NCBI GenBank assembly: GCA_037893225.1
Contig: JAZGUH010000155.1
Location: 1 to 64,000, forward strand
DNA length: 64,000 nucleotides
From: Hippasteria phrygiana
Taxonomy: Eukaryota; Echinodermata; Asteroidea; Valvatida; Goniasteridae
Direction of reading: 5' to 3'
The notes under the pieces are model-generated. The model was not told where the DNA came from, did not search any database, and was given only the letters and a program-made list of their open reading frames with translations. Below are positions 24,801 to 35,994 of this stretch, in pieces; positions within the stretch are counted from its first letter, which is position 1, and every line of letters begins with the position of its first letter. Made by a program: the position numbers and the translations under genes.

Positions 24801-27800
24801 TGAAACTTCATGATTAATTTAAGATCCATATGTCGGATTAAAAAAGGCATTTTTTACCATCGTTTAAGAAGCTGGAAAACATGTTTTCAAAGAAAGCAAA
24901 TATTTCAGAATGTTTTAAATTATGTTTTTGTAATCTAAAACATAATGAGCTGAGTTGACACATTTTATTAAAATTTTGTTTACTTAAAATCGGACTACTT
25001 TTTCAATCATGATTTAAGTGATGGGATATTTTATTAAATGTTCTTTTTAATCGGATGTTTGAAAAGGGTCAGACGATTTATTTAAAAAGGGATTTATTTT
25101 CATATTTTATTAAAGGAATCGGCTATTTTATTAAGAGAATCAGACATAGGGATTTATTAAAGGGAATAACATACTACACTTTGAATAAAGTTTTTTTTTA
25201 GATGACCTTGGTTCCCCTTACCAACACATTACACAATATAGAAAAAATCTGAAAATGTAATTCAAAATTGTACAATTTGTGTTGTTCAGTGTTACCAATG
25301 GACTTGTCATTTTGATTGATTTTTTCAAAGAAATGCAGAAAAAAAGGTAAGAATTTTCTCATAATTTTTTCAAGTTTAAGCCTTCAGAAATGCCTCAGAA
25401 TGCACCAAAGAACATCTTGAGGGTCAAAATTTCCCTCAAGATGACGTTTGGGCTTCGCCCTCGCAGTTTTGTCTCGTGAAAATACCCCTACGCTATAATT
25501 TCACCCATTTCCCGGTTTCACAATGTAGCACTCAAATCATTTCCTATAGCAAACTGCATGCACACATTTTGAGGCACCTGGTAAAAATATTGTTCATGAA
25601 GTATTAAATACTTGAGTGCTACTTCTTTAGAATGATTTCTGCTAGCTTTTGACAATGGTGGACCATTGTTTTTGTTCACAAGAATGTTACTTTGTGAAAC
25701 TGAAAATCGTTCTGTTTGCACAAAATTTCCTTTCCACAATCTGGAACCAATTGTGATTTGTGGACTTACAAATGTACTGTTAGTAAGTTTATCTGAAAAA
25801 CTTAAAATCTGTGAAAAAAGTGGGTTTTTTTTGCCTTGACCTGTAGATCTGATGTCAATAAAAGGCAGAAATACTCCTCTGTTTGTTTAAAAACGAACGC
25901 TGCCAATTGTTCAACTTTTGTGTGCTTGGTGAAAGTCTTAAGTTAGTGTGGAAAGGCATGTCACATCCATCTTTTTTCATGTTTTTATGTCATGCGTTTT
26001 ATATATTCTTCTACATGATGTCATGGCATAGTCAAAATGCATGGCTGGACATGTGGGGTCGCATTGTTCCCATTGTGTGATGACCCCACGTGGCAGTACA
26101 TGTACTTGTAAAAACATACATGTAAGCCTGCATACAATGACTACATGCCATGCTATTACGTCCTGGCTAAGGGAAGCGCCCTCTACGGCAGCAGGAGGGA
26201 GAAATTAGCATAAATGTTTAATATTTAATTAGTATCTTTCTCTTATCGATGACTTAATATTGATGGATGGAAAATGACAATATTTAGCACGGTTTTGTCT
26301 CTTGTGCTTCATAAATTTAGAACTTGAAGCACTTGAGCACCCCCCCCCCCCCCCTCCCCCGGTCAAATGCGGTGCAATGTGGAAACAATAAACATTATAG
26401 CCGCGTTCGCATTGGACTAACTATTGTCAAAAATTACCGTACGTGATTGTTAACATTCCACTGTAGTTAATTTTTCTGTGCGTCCGCACTTGGATTACAC
26501 GGCTCGCGGAAAGTCCTTGGCCAGATAAACTATGCAGTGACATGTCCTCTGTGGTTTTGTAGAACGCGCTAAATTTACACGCATTTCATTGTGTATGCCA
26601 GCGCCATTTGTGTTTTATTCCGAATCAACATGAAGCGACAATCAAACTCCTGATCATTTCTAGGATATCCCCCATCGTGTAGATCAAAGTAAAATAGCAG
26701 AAAAAGGCAGAAATGCGGCTCAGCATTCGCTAAAGTTAACGAAAGTTTCATGTCATCGTGCATGCATTCAGTCAGAATTGCAGCTATAGTACACAATGCA
26801 TGGGGCTAAGCGCGCGTCCCGTAAGCTTGCAAAATTGTAGAGGCATGCACTGATCTGCAGACGGCACGTGATCAAAATGTACATTATGTAGGTTTTACTT
26901 TACCATGGCTGTCCGCACTGGACTTTTCAGCGACATAAAACCTACCACGTAACTCTTCCGCTACTCACTTAGGCCTGTAAAACTTACTGCTGCGGAGGGT
27001 AAAACCCACAACCGATGATCGACACTTGACAATTTGGAAAGTTTACCGGCTGGTCCGCATTAGACTTAATTTGGTTAAGTTGACAACAGTCTCCGTAGGT
27101 TTTACCAAAAAGGTCCAATGCGGACACGGCTTATGCCAGTTTGACTTCCCAGTACATTGTACATGTACATGCATTACCATAAACAGTCTCAATAATTATT
27201 GTCAGTTTCTTTTTTCTCTTTCCCTATTAGGCTCAAGAAAACTTCCGCAGACACCTGCCAATCTGTCCGTACATGCCAGCCCACCACCAGGGAGCAAGTT
27301 GGCAGAACACCCAGCAATGGTAGTGATAAACCCCGACACACAGGAAGAAGTCGAAGTCGGTAAGTCCTTCCTCTTATTAAATTTTTTGAAAGCGACACCA
27401 GTGGAAGCCAGAGTTTATGTCTTTGGTTATTTGCAGGAAAGGCCCTGTGAAATAAAAATCACATCATCAAAAGGTATTTTGTGTGGATATCAGTGTTTGT
27501 GATCTGAGTAAGCATAATGCAATTCCAATTTTGGACCTGAAATGAGGATTAAGCATTCTTCTAAACTGTTAAAATTGTTCATGCTTTTTTCCTGACATAT
27601 GAGGGTGCTGTCACCTGTCACTGTGCCGTCACTCATTGCTTTCAATAATATATACAGTTTTGTACAAATACTCTCAAAATCTGACTTATTGTATAACAGT
27701 TTGTGCATTGAATATGTTTATTGACAGGCTACCAGGCTCTAAAATGTTGAGGAAATGGCATTTTAGAAAATTAACCCGTGAAAATGGAAACTATTGTGGC

Positions 27801-30800
27801 AAATTGTATGCGTAAATCGGCTATGATGCCAAGGAGCAACTTCGGTTGGGCGACTAAAGTCGACTAGACTATAACCATAGTCAATCTAGATGTCACTCGA
27901 ACGCTGCGTGGTTTGACTATCTAGTCCAACTGGATCAACCTAGCCCCGGAGCACTGTTTCTCTAGTCAAATTCGCGAGTTACGTCACGGTTTCAAGATGG
28001 GGGAACGGTAAACCGGGGCAAGTTTTGCAAACGTTTACGATAAATGGTAGGTTTTTGTCCAATGATAGTAACTCTTTGCAATAAGATAATTAATTATCTA
28101 TTGCATTAAAGTTAAGCAGAGAAAATAATAGAAATAAATGATAACAAATTAAAATGACGTGCCAACATTTGCTACGTTAACAACTAGCAGACGACTTCTT
28201 TGCAGTTTGTTGTTGCTACACGCTAACCAGATTTGACATAGTCGATTGACTAGACGCGTTCGAGTGAAAACAGACCACGCATGCGTGATTTAAATTGCAA
28301 ATTGACAAAAGGGACTAGGTCAGCAGCACCCGAACTTGCTCAAGGCTTTTGCCTACAATGACATCACTGAGTGGCTCATAAATATGGAAATTTGCCAGAT
28401 CATTAAATCTAAAATGGACATTAAAACTGTCATAATGGCAAACCAATGATTATAAGTTTGTGTGTTAAATAAACAGGTGCGTAGTCAGGGTTCCCACCGC
28501 ATCGTGGAAATCGGGGAAACATGGAAAATGACTTTCACTTTTTCCAGTCAGGGAAAAGTCAGGGAATTTGAGAAAAATGCCTCAAATCAGGGAAAAGTCA
28601 GGGAATTTGATTGGCCCAAAAGAGAAGTGGTCAGTCTGTTACATTTTGTCTCATGGCCAAACAGCGTATCCACTGGATGATTGGCTATGGTAACTTTTTA
28701 GTGTGGTAATCCTTCTTTATCTCTCTTTCAACAACATTGAAGACGTGTCAAACTGGATATACATGTAGGTCGAAATAATTATCGTTGAATTTTGAAAATT
28801 TCATCAGGGAAAAATCTTGTTTTCATGAAATGGTGGGAACCCTGGTAGTGAGAGCTTCAGTTGTCAAAATTCCATTTCAGGAGCCCTGATTGCGTGTGTA
28901 GCATGTTGTACTTTTGGATTTTGTTATTATAGATACTTTGCGGACATCAAAGATGAATACTTTTGTTGGCCCTAGTGGTAAGGAAGCTACAGCGGATGAC
29001 CCAATCACCTTGTGCAAGTCCATCACACAGAAAGCCTTCTCCTCAGGTATACATGTGTAGAGGTGATCAGCAGATACACAGCAATCATAGATCTCACACT
29101 ACATACCAAATTCTGGAGCAAAATGTACTCCAATATTGTTTATAATAAGCAAATGAGACAATTTTCTATAGCTATAGCAATCTGCACATGATATGTGTAT
29201 GTAAGCTGGTTTATTTTGGCTGTTATTGAATTTAATAGTGAAGCATCCTTGTGCTTCCGCATGCCAGCTTTGAATGTTGGACCCTGCAATGTAAAGAGCA
29301 CTCTTTAACACACACAGTCATGTAAACGGGTACAATCGTGGACCTCCCATTGTTCCTCTTTTGTTTATACTCTAACTTTTTCGGAAGGCCTCCCATTGGT
29401 TTTGTACACGATTTTAAATCGTGGACGTTAGGTCAAACGTGGACCCCTTTGTCTATGCCCGAATTCTTTTGTCCTAGGTCCACGATTGCCGGCATATACA
29501 AACTCACTAGTAGAGCTAGAGCCATTCGCAAAATTTCAGTGTGGGTTCCAGCATGGGTGCCCTCTCTAGCTGCATTACCAATCTCAAGTCTGGAATACTT
29601 TAACAAAATGAAAAGGCTCTGGCCCTAGCTTCAAACTTCAAGTTTAAAACTTTGATGTATGTGTAGCTAAAAAAAGGGTCTGGGATGTTGGTCCAAGTCC
29701 GAACCAGAACCCTTAAATTATTGGAAGCCATAGGCAAGGTTTTGTAAAGGTTCTTTATTTAATGCTGGGACAGCCAATCCATATTGTGCGTAATTGTCAG
29801 TGTAACACTTCCATATCAGTCTCAATGTTTTTACTCTATGTACATGTACACAACCATATGAAATGCTGTTTCCTGCCAAAATTGAGTGCAACATAATGGC
29901 GGCATTATTCTAGACCATCCTTTTTGGGGGGGGGGGGGTGGGGGGGTGGCAGAGCTAAAAAAAAAAAGAATAATTGTGGCAAAATTGATTTGTTTTGTTT
30001 AGTTTTCTTCTAACTTGTTGAGGGATAATGCACACCCAGCCCTTCAGTAAAAAGGCCAGTTCATACTAAAGTGAACTAAATGTTGTGACATCATTAGTTG
30101 TTTCACTGTGACGTTTGCCAAACGAATCATGTCACTCTGTAATTGGTATGCAGTATGAACTTGGCCGAACTCATGAGGGAAACATCCCACTAGAGCCAAA
30201 ACAGGCAACTCCACTGCCTTTTGGTGTTGACACACCAACACCTTTGCCAGCTTCTTATCTTTGTAATCCATTAGCCAAACAATTGCTTGTAATCCTTCAG
30301 TAAACACTTCCAGGCTGGGATTTGCTGGTACTACTCACAGCGTACAAATCACCTCTCCGATTCGTTCAAGTTTATTATCGTTCTCAGCTTTCCAGCGGCC
30401 GTTTTTCATGATTCAAAGTTTTTTAAGTAGTTACACAGGATAGAAAATCTGAACTGAGGCATTTTTTTACAATAAAACTAAGAATTCTTGCAGATGTTTC
30501 TGTGTTAAATATAACTCATATAGCTAAGAACTTAAGTCAACAAAGGATTAACTGATAGTATCTTAAGTTTATTGACACAAGATAAACAATGTAAACAACA
30601 TAAAATCTCAAAAAGGCAGTGCTCCTTTCCGAGTTAGGGCCTTCTAACTCGGAAAGCTCTAGTGGGATGGGGACAGTATGTGTGCCCGCTTAATGGGTGA
30701 CATGCCAAAAATGCTTAATGTAGGTGTTGGAATACTTTTTGAGTTCAAACTTCCAGCCATTATCAAGTTTGTCTCCCCTTCCCCTAGGCATTCTGACCAT

Positions 30801-33800
30801 CCGTCCACTCAGCGAGAAGGGTTTGCAATTTGTGCAGAATGACACCATGGTGTTCTACATAACCAGGGGTAAGGTGTCAGTCACTATACATCATACCACA
30901 AGCATCCTGCAGAACGGAGACATGTTCTTTGTACCACAAGGTGAGGGCTATTGCCAAACATTTTTTTGGCTTTTTCTAAGCCCATGTGCACTTAAAGACC
31001 AACTCCAATGATTCCCAACTTTTCTTAGGTTTTGATTTAATTGATAAGAGCTATGTCAAATATAACAGATACTTGTCAATATCCTTATCTTTGATGCCGG
31101 TTTTCATGTAAACAAATGCATTTTTGTTGCCTTTCTTCCCGCGACTCAATCCCAGTTTCGTGAAAATGAGCGTGACGTCAAAGCTCATTAACATCTAATG
31201 AATGTTCATTTCTGTGACGTATTACGGTAGAGAGCATCAATGCGAGCTAAGCACATCGCACGCAGCTGGCCGGCCGCGGTGTGTATAACGAGTAGCACTG
31301 CACTTCTGCAGGATCATTCCGGAAGTTTCGTCGAAAATAGAATGTCAGAAAGAAATCCTGGGAACAACACAGCTTCGATGAAGAAGTATATCAGATGAAT
31401 CTTACTCTAGTTTAGACAGCAGTTTGGTTGGCTCATGGTACGGAGAAGACCGAGATCAGCATGGGTGTACGTGTGGGTATTTTGCGGAACTTGCAGAATG
31501 TGCAGAACTCGAACTCTGCGGACTCAACTCTGCAGAACAAGGAAGATTAGACCGAATAAATTCAAAATTGCGACTTCAAAGACAGAATAATGTTCAAACC
31601 TCACTAATAAGTACTGAAATCGTCATGCATTTCCCCTTGGATTAAAGAAATTTCAACATTTAGGGGCCTAAGACATTTTGGTCCGTGCAGAACTCTGGTC
31701 TTGCAAATCTATATTACGTGCAGAAGACATGCTGTAATGGAATATATCATTTACAAACCAAGCGTTCAGATACAGCCATGTGCTTACGGCAATGCGTCCT
31801 ATTCCTTAATTGAACGCGGGAGGTCGAGGCTGGGGGCGGCATGATTGCCGCTGCAGAACTAACCCTAAAAATGATCGCACTGATGTAATTTTACCACGGA
31901 CAAGTGCCCCATATACTCAATAACTCCCCTCTGTATTTTCTCGGTAAAATTCAACCTGGAAGGCATTTCTTTTACGAGTTCCGTGTTTTATCCAGTCAGG
32001 TTTTTCAGCGGAGTTTGCTGCATGTGTACGGCCGCATGTCTTCCAAGGCTGTGGGGAGGGGGCATGTTTGCTGCTGCAGAACCAACAATAAAAATGATCG
32101 CAATGATGTAATTTTACTATTGAGAATATAAGACACTTGTCTGTGGTAAATTACATCATTGCGATTATTTTAAATGTTGGTTCTGCAGTGGTAAACATTC
32201 CCCCTCAACCAGCCTTGGAGCATTTCAATACATATACATGTACGCATGGACAAAATCCGCCCAAAAACCTCCATGGGTAAAACGCGGAACTCTTATAAAT
32301 AAATGCCTTCCCGACTGAATTTTCCTGAGAAAATACAGCAAGGAGTTATTGAGGATATATGTGACCCGCTCTAGAAAAAGGTGATATAAGTCGCGCTATG
32401 CATTTACGTGTAATGGCCCTTTAAATGTTGAGAGGGTGAAATTTTTTGTAAAAATTCATTTTTTGTTTTTTGTCTTTAATGACATCTAAATATCTAAAGT
32501 TTCAGGTTTGGTGCACAACAATGTTGATTTCAGCGAATAAAGTGAAAAAATAACCCTTCTAGAGTGCATGTAGCTATTTCAAAGCCTGTTTTCTCTGTTG
32601 TGCAATTTGAACTCCATAGAACTAAATAATATGCAAAAACGCGATATCTCCAGAACGGAAAGGGTTTTGGAGCTCTATCACATACCAAATGAAAGCTTTT
32701 TACATTGCGGGCTTTCCAAACATACATAAAACTCATTTTTCATATTTTGCGACATAATATACCTTTTTCCAGAGCGGGTCACATATTATAAACACTTGTT
32801 CGTGGACAACAGACTTGGACAACATGGTATATGCGGCCGTACATTATAACGCACACACCAAATCCCGCTCAAAAACCTGCATGGGTAAAACGCGGAACTC
32901 GGACAATTAAATGCCTTCAGTCCCGTCTTGCAGAGAAAATACTGAGAGGAGTAATTGAGGGTATAAGACACTTGTCCGTGGTAAAATGACATCATTGTGA
33001 TAATTTTTAATGTTGGTTCTGCAGCGGCAAACATACCCCTCCCCACAGCATTTGCATCTGAACACTTGGTCCCTTTATAGCATGTGTTCTGGACGTATTG
33101 TCACGATCTCTGAACAAACGTTAAATGTTGAAAAACTGCATGAATATTTGAGTACTTATTTGTGAGGTTTGAACGTTATGTCTTTAAAGTCGATATTTTG
33201 AATTTATTCGGTCTAATCTTCCTTGTTCTGCATAGTTTGCAGAGTTTGCACGTTCTGCAAGTTCCGCAAAAACTAATACCGATTGCTGGAGCCCGTGATC
33301 GGTACGGTATGGTATGATGAGCCTGTCGTTGCACCGGACAAAGTCGCCCCAGAAGTGGACAATAAAGGCGAAGAAAATACAAATTCTTTGGCAAAATTCC
33401 GCTTGCAGCCTTCAATTATTACACATGATTTTGTTGTGATTTGTTAATTCATGCAGAAAGAAACAAAATTTGACGAAAAAACAGAACAATGTACAGTATC
33501 GTGTTTTAAGTGTAGGCCTACAGGTACGGTACAGACATGCATCGCCTGTGTGCACACCGCGCTGCAGCCGGGGCGGAACCAACCGTGCCGGAACCAACCG
33601 TGCTGGGTACCATTTTCTTTGCTTTCTACTGTATGACGTCAAGTTTTGTTTTATTTCTCAACAGCGCCACCAGCAGTCAATTCGTAGAAAGTTTTCATAA
33701 ACTTGAAAGAAAGTGGTAATAATTTCTCGCAAAATAATTCAACATTGAGACGCAAAACAAACATGATTTTGTAATGAATAAGTAATTTATCATATATTGA

Positions 33801-34692
33801 ACACAATAAAGTTTAATTCTAACACTTTACAAAACCGTTGGAGTTGGTCTTTAAAAGTAGTGTACATTGATTGGTCATTTTCAGAAATGGGCGGATTTGG
33901 GGTTAGTATTTTATAGGAAATATCATTCCACTGACCTGTTCAAAGTTTTGCATTGTTGGATGGCGAAAAAACAAGAGAAAAACGGCGCTCGTTTTCAACC
34001 GTCGGGCGGATGATAGCCTTTAGTAAAGGTGCGCGTGGCTACCTGGCCCGCGTGACTGGTCCGCGGGGCGCTACTTGTCCGGGTAGCCACGCGCGCCTTG
34101 ACTAAAGGCTACAGGGCAGTTGTCCAACGATTTCCAACTGGAAATCGTTGGAAAACGATATAAATTTCCACTTTTCCTGACAACGACAGCACACCTGGTG
34201 CCATCATTTCACAGGATGATTGAAACTATATTAACTTACAGTCTAGTAAGGTATTTCGTAATAATTCAGTAAAAAAAAAATTGGAGGATTACCAACGTGT
34301 ACACTACAAAGTCGGAGAACTGTATGAATTATGCTCAAAACCCCAAAACAATTCTTGAATTCAGTAACAAAACTTTGGCACAGAAAAGGTTTTATGTCGA
34401 AATGTATTAAAATCAACTTCCCAGTGCAAACAAATGGATGTTTCCAGCCTGTACAGTACATATATTGTAACTCAAAAACTATAGTTCAACTTTCTGCTCA
34501 TTTCATTCAGCCATGTCACATTCTACTTAAAAAAGCCAAAATGTTATTTTTACAGTCTTTACTATAAGCCCACTTCAAAAAGGACAGCCTAATGGACCAT
34601 GACTTCATTCCTACACAGGTAATATGTACAACATCAAGAATCTCAGGCGTGATGAAGCCAAGCTTGTCTTCTTCCAACACAAGGGTCATTGA
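16133..34692 (+). CDS. CENPC: Centromere protein C (CENP-C/Mif2), 8 exons, N-terminus not found
   Basis: CENP-C is the inner-kinetochore scaffold that binds CENP-A nucleosomes through its CENP-C motif and dimerises through a C-terminal cupin. Eight exons (16133-17961, 18298-18480, 19818-19937, 23392-23583, 27231-27359, 28933-29046, 30788-30940, 34619-34692) join in one frame to give 930 residues and a TGA stop. Order seen: a basic, Ser-rich, probably disordered region of about 650 residues; the CENP-C motif (RRTKRNRVRPVEFW); then the cupin (EKGLQFVQNDTMVFYI, GDMFFVPQ, GNMYNIKNLRRDEAKLVFF), colinear with vertebrate CENP-C. All internal introns are phase 1. The first exon starts in phase 2 after a good acceptor, so at least one upstream exon should exist; the first in-frame ATG in this exon is at 16156. 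Identification is firm; the exact N-terminus is not known. Confidence 0.93.
18298..18480 (+). CDS. CENPC: CENP-C exon, linker
   Basis: A 183-nt phase 1-1 exon between a T-rich acceptor (tttttag) and the donor gtttgg. It continues the frame as DNVRVVLDFLTKYES followed by a Ser/Gly/Thr-rich stretch. No domain is recognised; it is included because of the matching phases and its position between recognisable CENP-C exons. The donor is weak, so the end is the least certain of the set. Confidence 0.75.
18752..18806 (+). repeat. 55-base poly-G tract in a CENP-C intron
   Basis: An uninterrupted run of 55 G, followed by one T and five more G. Able in principle to form stacked G-quadruplexes. Length may be affected by sequencing or assembly. 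Confidence 0.9.
18844..19035 (+). repeat. TTAACCC-type MITE, right end truncated
   Basis: Starts TTAACCCTTTGCATACGG and continues with ccaccaggccggatgacg, caatccattgttggattatt and gtttcgcttggctg, shared with copies at 36650, 37366, 49056 and 62740. The matching right end is missing here. Confidence 0.8.
19316..19786 (+). repeat. TTAA-flanked GTAGTGTACA hairpin element
   Basis: TTAAAGGTGGTGTACATG at the left; its inverted partner ending tgtacactacctttaa at 19786. Internal stem: agtcaagatgcgtgtagc facing gactagaggct. It ends 31 bp before a CENP-C exon. Confidence 0.85.
19818..19937 (+). CDS. CENPC: CENP-C exon upstream of the CENP-C motif
   Basis: A 120-nt phase 1-1 exon with acceptor tgtgcag and donor gtacgt. 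It encodes a basic segment containing TPRSILKRSLSGG and KKNLSLQFFEVPRPKAI. The TPRSIL-type motif and basic character resemble the stretch before the CENP-C motif in other animals. The frame joins the next exon as ...AII-V-APDE. Confidence 0.85.
20783..22655. repeat. 605-bp tandem array rich in TGACGTCA palindromes
   Basis: Three units of about 605 bp; the landmark tcac(g/a)tgacacgtgatgac falls at 21211, 21815 and 22420. Each unit has two related halves, and a partial half precedes the array. About 18 perfect TGACGTCA octamers occur, often as paired sites (gatgacgtcatcatgacgtc). The block begins gggcttttccg (20783) and ends cggaaaagcc (22655), inverted ends that suggest one transposable unit. 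No coding capacity. It lies in the CENP-C intron 19938-23391. Confidence 0.88.
23392..23583 (+). CDS. CENPC: CENP-C exon: CENP-C motif
   Basis: A 192-nt phase 1-1 exon carrying the signature CENP-C motif: RRTKRNRVRPVEFWRNERPE followed by a Gly-Gly-Phe-Val segment (RRKSGGFVLVGVQSP). The Arg residues and the Phe-Trp pair of this motif contact the H2A/H2B acidic patch and the CENP-A C-terminus in known CENP-C. The acceptor is preceded by a C/T tract; the donor is gtaaag. Confidence 0.96.
23584..26397 (+). other. CENP-C intron, first part
   Basis: Contains a TACATGTA-rich palindrome at about 24065-24105, a degenerate block of gggatttattaaa-like repeats at 24830-25160 and a C tract at 26340. No gene on either strand. 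Confidence 0.6.
26398..27132. repeat. Foldback MITE, second copy of the 3455-4143 family
   Basis: Left gccgcgttcgcattggact, right ggtccaatgcggacacggc: inverted ends over about 40 bp. It stops 99 bp upstream of the CENP-C exon at 27231. A C-rich tract (26340-26360) lies just before it. Confidence 0.85.
27231..27359 (+). CDS. CENPC: CENP-C exon before the cupin
   Basis: A 129-nt phase 1-1 exon with acceptor ctattag and consensus donor gtaagt. Its last part (VVINPDTQEEVEV) aligns with the conserved DPETREI-type segment just before the cupin of vertebrate CENP-C. The frame stays open for about 140 nt past the donor, but that read-through does not resemble CENP-C, whereas splicing to 28933 restores the conserved order. 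Confidence 0.9.
27834..28341. repeat. Hairpin MITE with GAGCAACTTCGG ends
   Basis: gagcaacttcggttgggc at the left and gcacccgaacttgctc at the right are inverted; inner arms cgactagactat and atagtcgattgac also pair. Confidence 0.7.
28486..28844. repeat. hAT-like MITE, CAGGGTTCCCACC ends, 5-bp duplication
   Basis: Starts cagggttcccacc and ends ggtgggaaccctg, a perfect inverted pair; GTAGT flanks both ends (28481-28485, 28845-28849). Internal agtcagggaa(a/t)tt repeats. It ends 88 bp before a CENP-C exon. Confidence 0.9.
28933..29046 (+). CDS. CENPC: CENP-C exon: start of cupin
   Basis: A 114-nt phase 1-1 exon, acceptor ttattatag, donor gtatac. It encodes TLRTSKMNTFVGPSG and then PITLCKSITQKAFSSG, matching the beginning of the Mif2/CENP-C cupin (a KTLxTxxFSTG-type segment in vertebrates). 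An internal gt at 28978 would also be phase 1, but using it would remove the KSITQKAFSSG strand. Confidence 0.92.
29333..29493. repeat. Short hairpin MITE (CAATCGTGGAC ends), copy 1
   Basis: acaatcgtggacctcccat ... cctaggtccacgattgcc, with a second inner inverted pair around gtacacgattttaaatcgtg. A close copy is at 37886-38015. Confidence 0.85.
29494..30787 (+). other. CENP-C intron, rest
   Basis: A G-rich tract (29924-29948), a run of A, and a small inverted pair tttccgagttagggcc/ctaactcggaaag at 30628-30655. No coding signal. Confidence 0.6.
30788..30940 (+). CDS. CENPC: CENP-C exon: cupin core
   Basis: A 153-nt phase 1-1 exon, acceptor cccctag, donor gtgagg. It encodes ILTIRPLSEKG, QFVQNDTMVFYI and GDMFFVPQ, the diagnostic strands of the CENP-C dimerisation cupin. 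Confidence 0.97.
30992..33854. mobile_element. 2.86-kb TTAA-flanked foldback element in the last CENP-C intron
   Basis: Ends TTAAAGACCAACTCCAATG (30992) and gttggagttggtctttaa (33854) are inverted with TTAA outside. Inner arms pair over long range: cagaacaaggaagattagac near 31540 with tctaatcttccttgttctg near 33210. A further MITE sits inside (32361-32782). No transposase is visible; open frames inside follow the palindrome. Confidence 0.85.
32361..32782. repeat. MITE with TGTGACCCGCTCT ends nested in the foldback element
   Basis: tgtgacccgctctagaaaaa at the left, ttccagagcgggtcaca at the right, inverted; the foldback sequence is interrupted by it. Confidence 0.88.
33851..34307 (+). repeat. 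GTAGTGTACA hairpin element sharing its TTAA with the preceding element
   Basis: TTAAAAGTAGTGTACATTGA begins on the same TTAA (33851-33854) that ends the 2.86-kb foldback; the right end is tgtacactac at 34307. The inner stem is tagtaaaggtgcgcgtggct with the complement ccacgcgcgccttgactaaa. Confidence 0.85.
34619..34692 (+). CDS. CENPC: CENP-C last exon and stop codon
   Basis: Acceptor ctacacag, then GNMYNIKNLRRDEAKLVFF and four more residues before TGA at 34690-34692. This is the conserved final cupin strand (GNYYNIKNL-type in vertebrates). The 74-nt exon is missed by simple ORF calling because it is short. Confidence 0.96.
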
Positions 34693-34841
34693 GGTCTGCC
34701 AATCAATCATGAGGGGCGGTATTTCATTATCTCTAGGAGATACATGCCCAATAGATTGCTGTGAAAATCAATGTAGAGAATAGTGCTTCCATGTGATTGC
34801 GGTAAAAGGGTAAAGGTAATTCAAACCCATAAATTGTAAAT

Positions 34842-35318
34842 GAGGCTGTTCAATTTCGAATAATTTGGTATTCATTTATTCATCGAATATTCGATACTCG
34901 CCAATCAACTTTTTTCACACGTCAGCTGCAACTGCATGCCGCACCGGTAAAAAGGTGCACGCAAAGCACGCTGGTGTTTTACGTGCGGTGTTCGATATTA
35001 TGGACTGCCCGATTGACATTTATTACATGGGCCTGTTGTACCAAGATCATTACAGGTACGTATAACGTTCTGATAACAAGAAACCAAACTCCAGCCTGCA
35101 TTTTTGCAGTAATTATTTTGTAAGTGTCAAATGTTTTATGGACGGGAACAATAAACCTCCGTATCATTGACAAAAATGAGGCATTTGACACTGCTTTTCT
35201 ACTAAAATAGCATCAGTCGTATCTGTACGTGCATATAATATGAACCGGCAAAAAGGTATTCGAATATTTGGTTGACGATCAAATATTTGTATATTCAGTA
35301 TAATCGGGACAGTCCTAA
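34842..35318. repeat. TTCGAATA-rich MITE just after the CENP-C stop
   Basis: gaggctgttcaatttcgaat ... ataatcgggacagtcc; the inner parts (gcatgccgcaccggtaaa, gtgttttacgtgcgg) recur inverted in the copy at 47574-48026. It starts 150 bp after the stop codon, so it forms part of the 3' UTR region. Confidence 0.75.
35150..35155 (+). promoter_or_regulatory. Possible CENP-C polyadenylation signal
   Basis: AATAAA lies 458 nt after the stop codon, but inside a hairpin element (34842-35318). If used, the repeat would have supplied the 3' end. Other AATAAA motifs lie further downstream, so this is only a candidate. Confidence 0.25.
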
Positions 35319-35994
35319 TTGTAGAAATCTAATTGCCCCTATTTCCATGATCATTAAAAGCCTGCCCACCCAAGTACCTATTTTTCAAAGGGGTGGTGAT
35401 TGTATATATATCGTAGCAGGGGTTGGGGTTTCAGTACTATCACTATATTCTGGATTTTAGGGGGTTTTTTTCTTCAGATTCTTGAACCAAGTACAATTGA
35501 CTGCACACTGGGTTGGGACCATTCAACTTATTTAATGTACAGTCTGTGCCTTAATTAATAGTTTGAGTCCATTTCAATCACTATTTTGAATGAAAAATCT
35601 GTACATTTGTGATGAAAGTATTGAAGGGTGAGATTTCTCCAGAAGATGTTTTGGTCCTTGTTTTATCATTCCAAAAATGACCTCTTCTTTTAATTCTAAT
35701 AACCCTATTTTTGGCAATTCTAAACCGTATCTCTTTTTGTAGAAAATGCAGTTTTCTTATGCATTTTTCAGCAACGCCATGTAAATCAAATCAAGTATTT
35801 TTCCGTGAATTTTTCATTTCCTTCAAATCTCACCCCTGATATTGTGAAGTAACATATTCATAAAAAGAGTAAATTTACATCTTGACAGTTTGACGTGCTT
35901 TGGCTCGAGTGTTGGCACTTTTGATACTTACAGTTTAAAATGATGATGATGAAATTTTGCTTCAAGGATGATGTAAATTATAAGAGAATGTTGC

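Noticed and set aside
27437..27474. Possible CENP-C mini-exon between ttgcag and gtattt
   Set aside because: Splicing from 27359 into it gives an in-frame stop after a few codons, and direct splicing to 28933 gives the conserved sequence.
31424..31645. 73-codon frame with AELAECAELELCGLNSAEQ
   Set aside because: It lies in one arm of the foldback element and recurs inverted at 33180-33260; no independent gene evidence.
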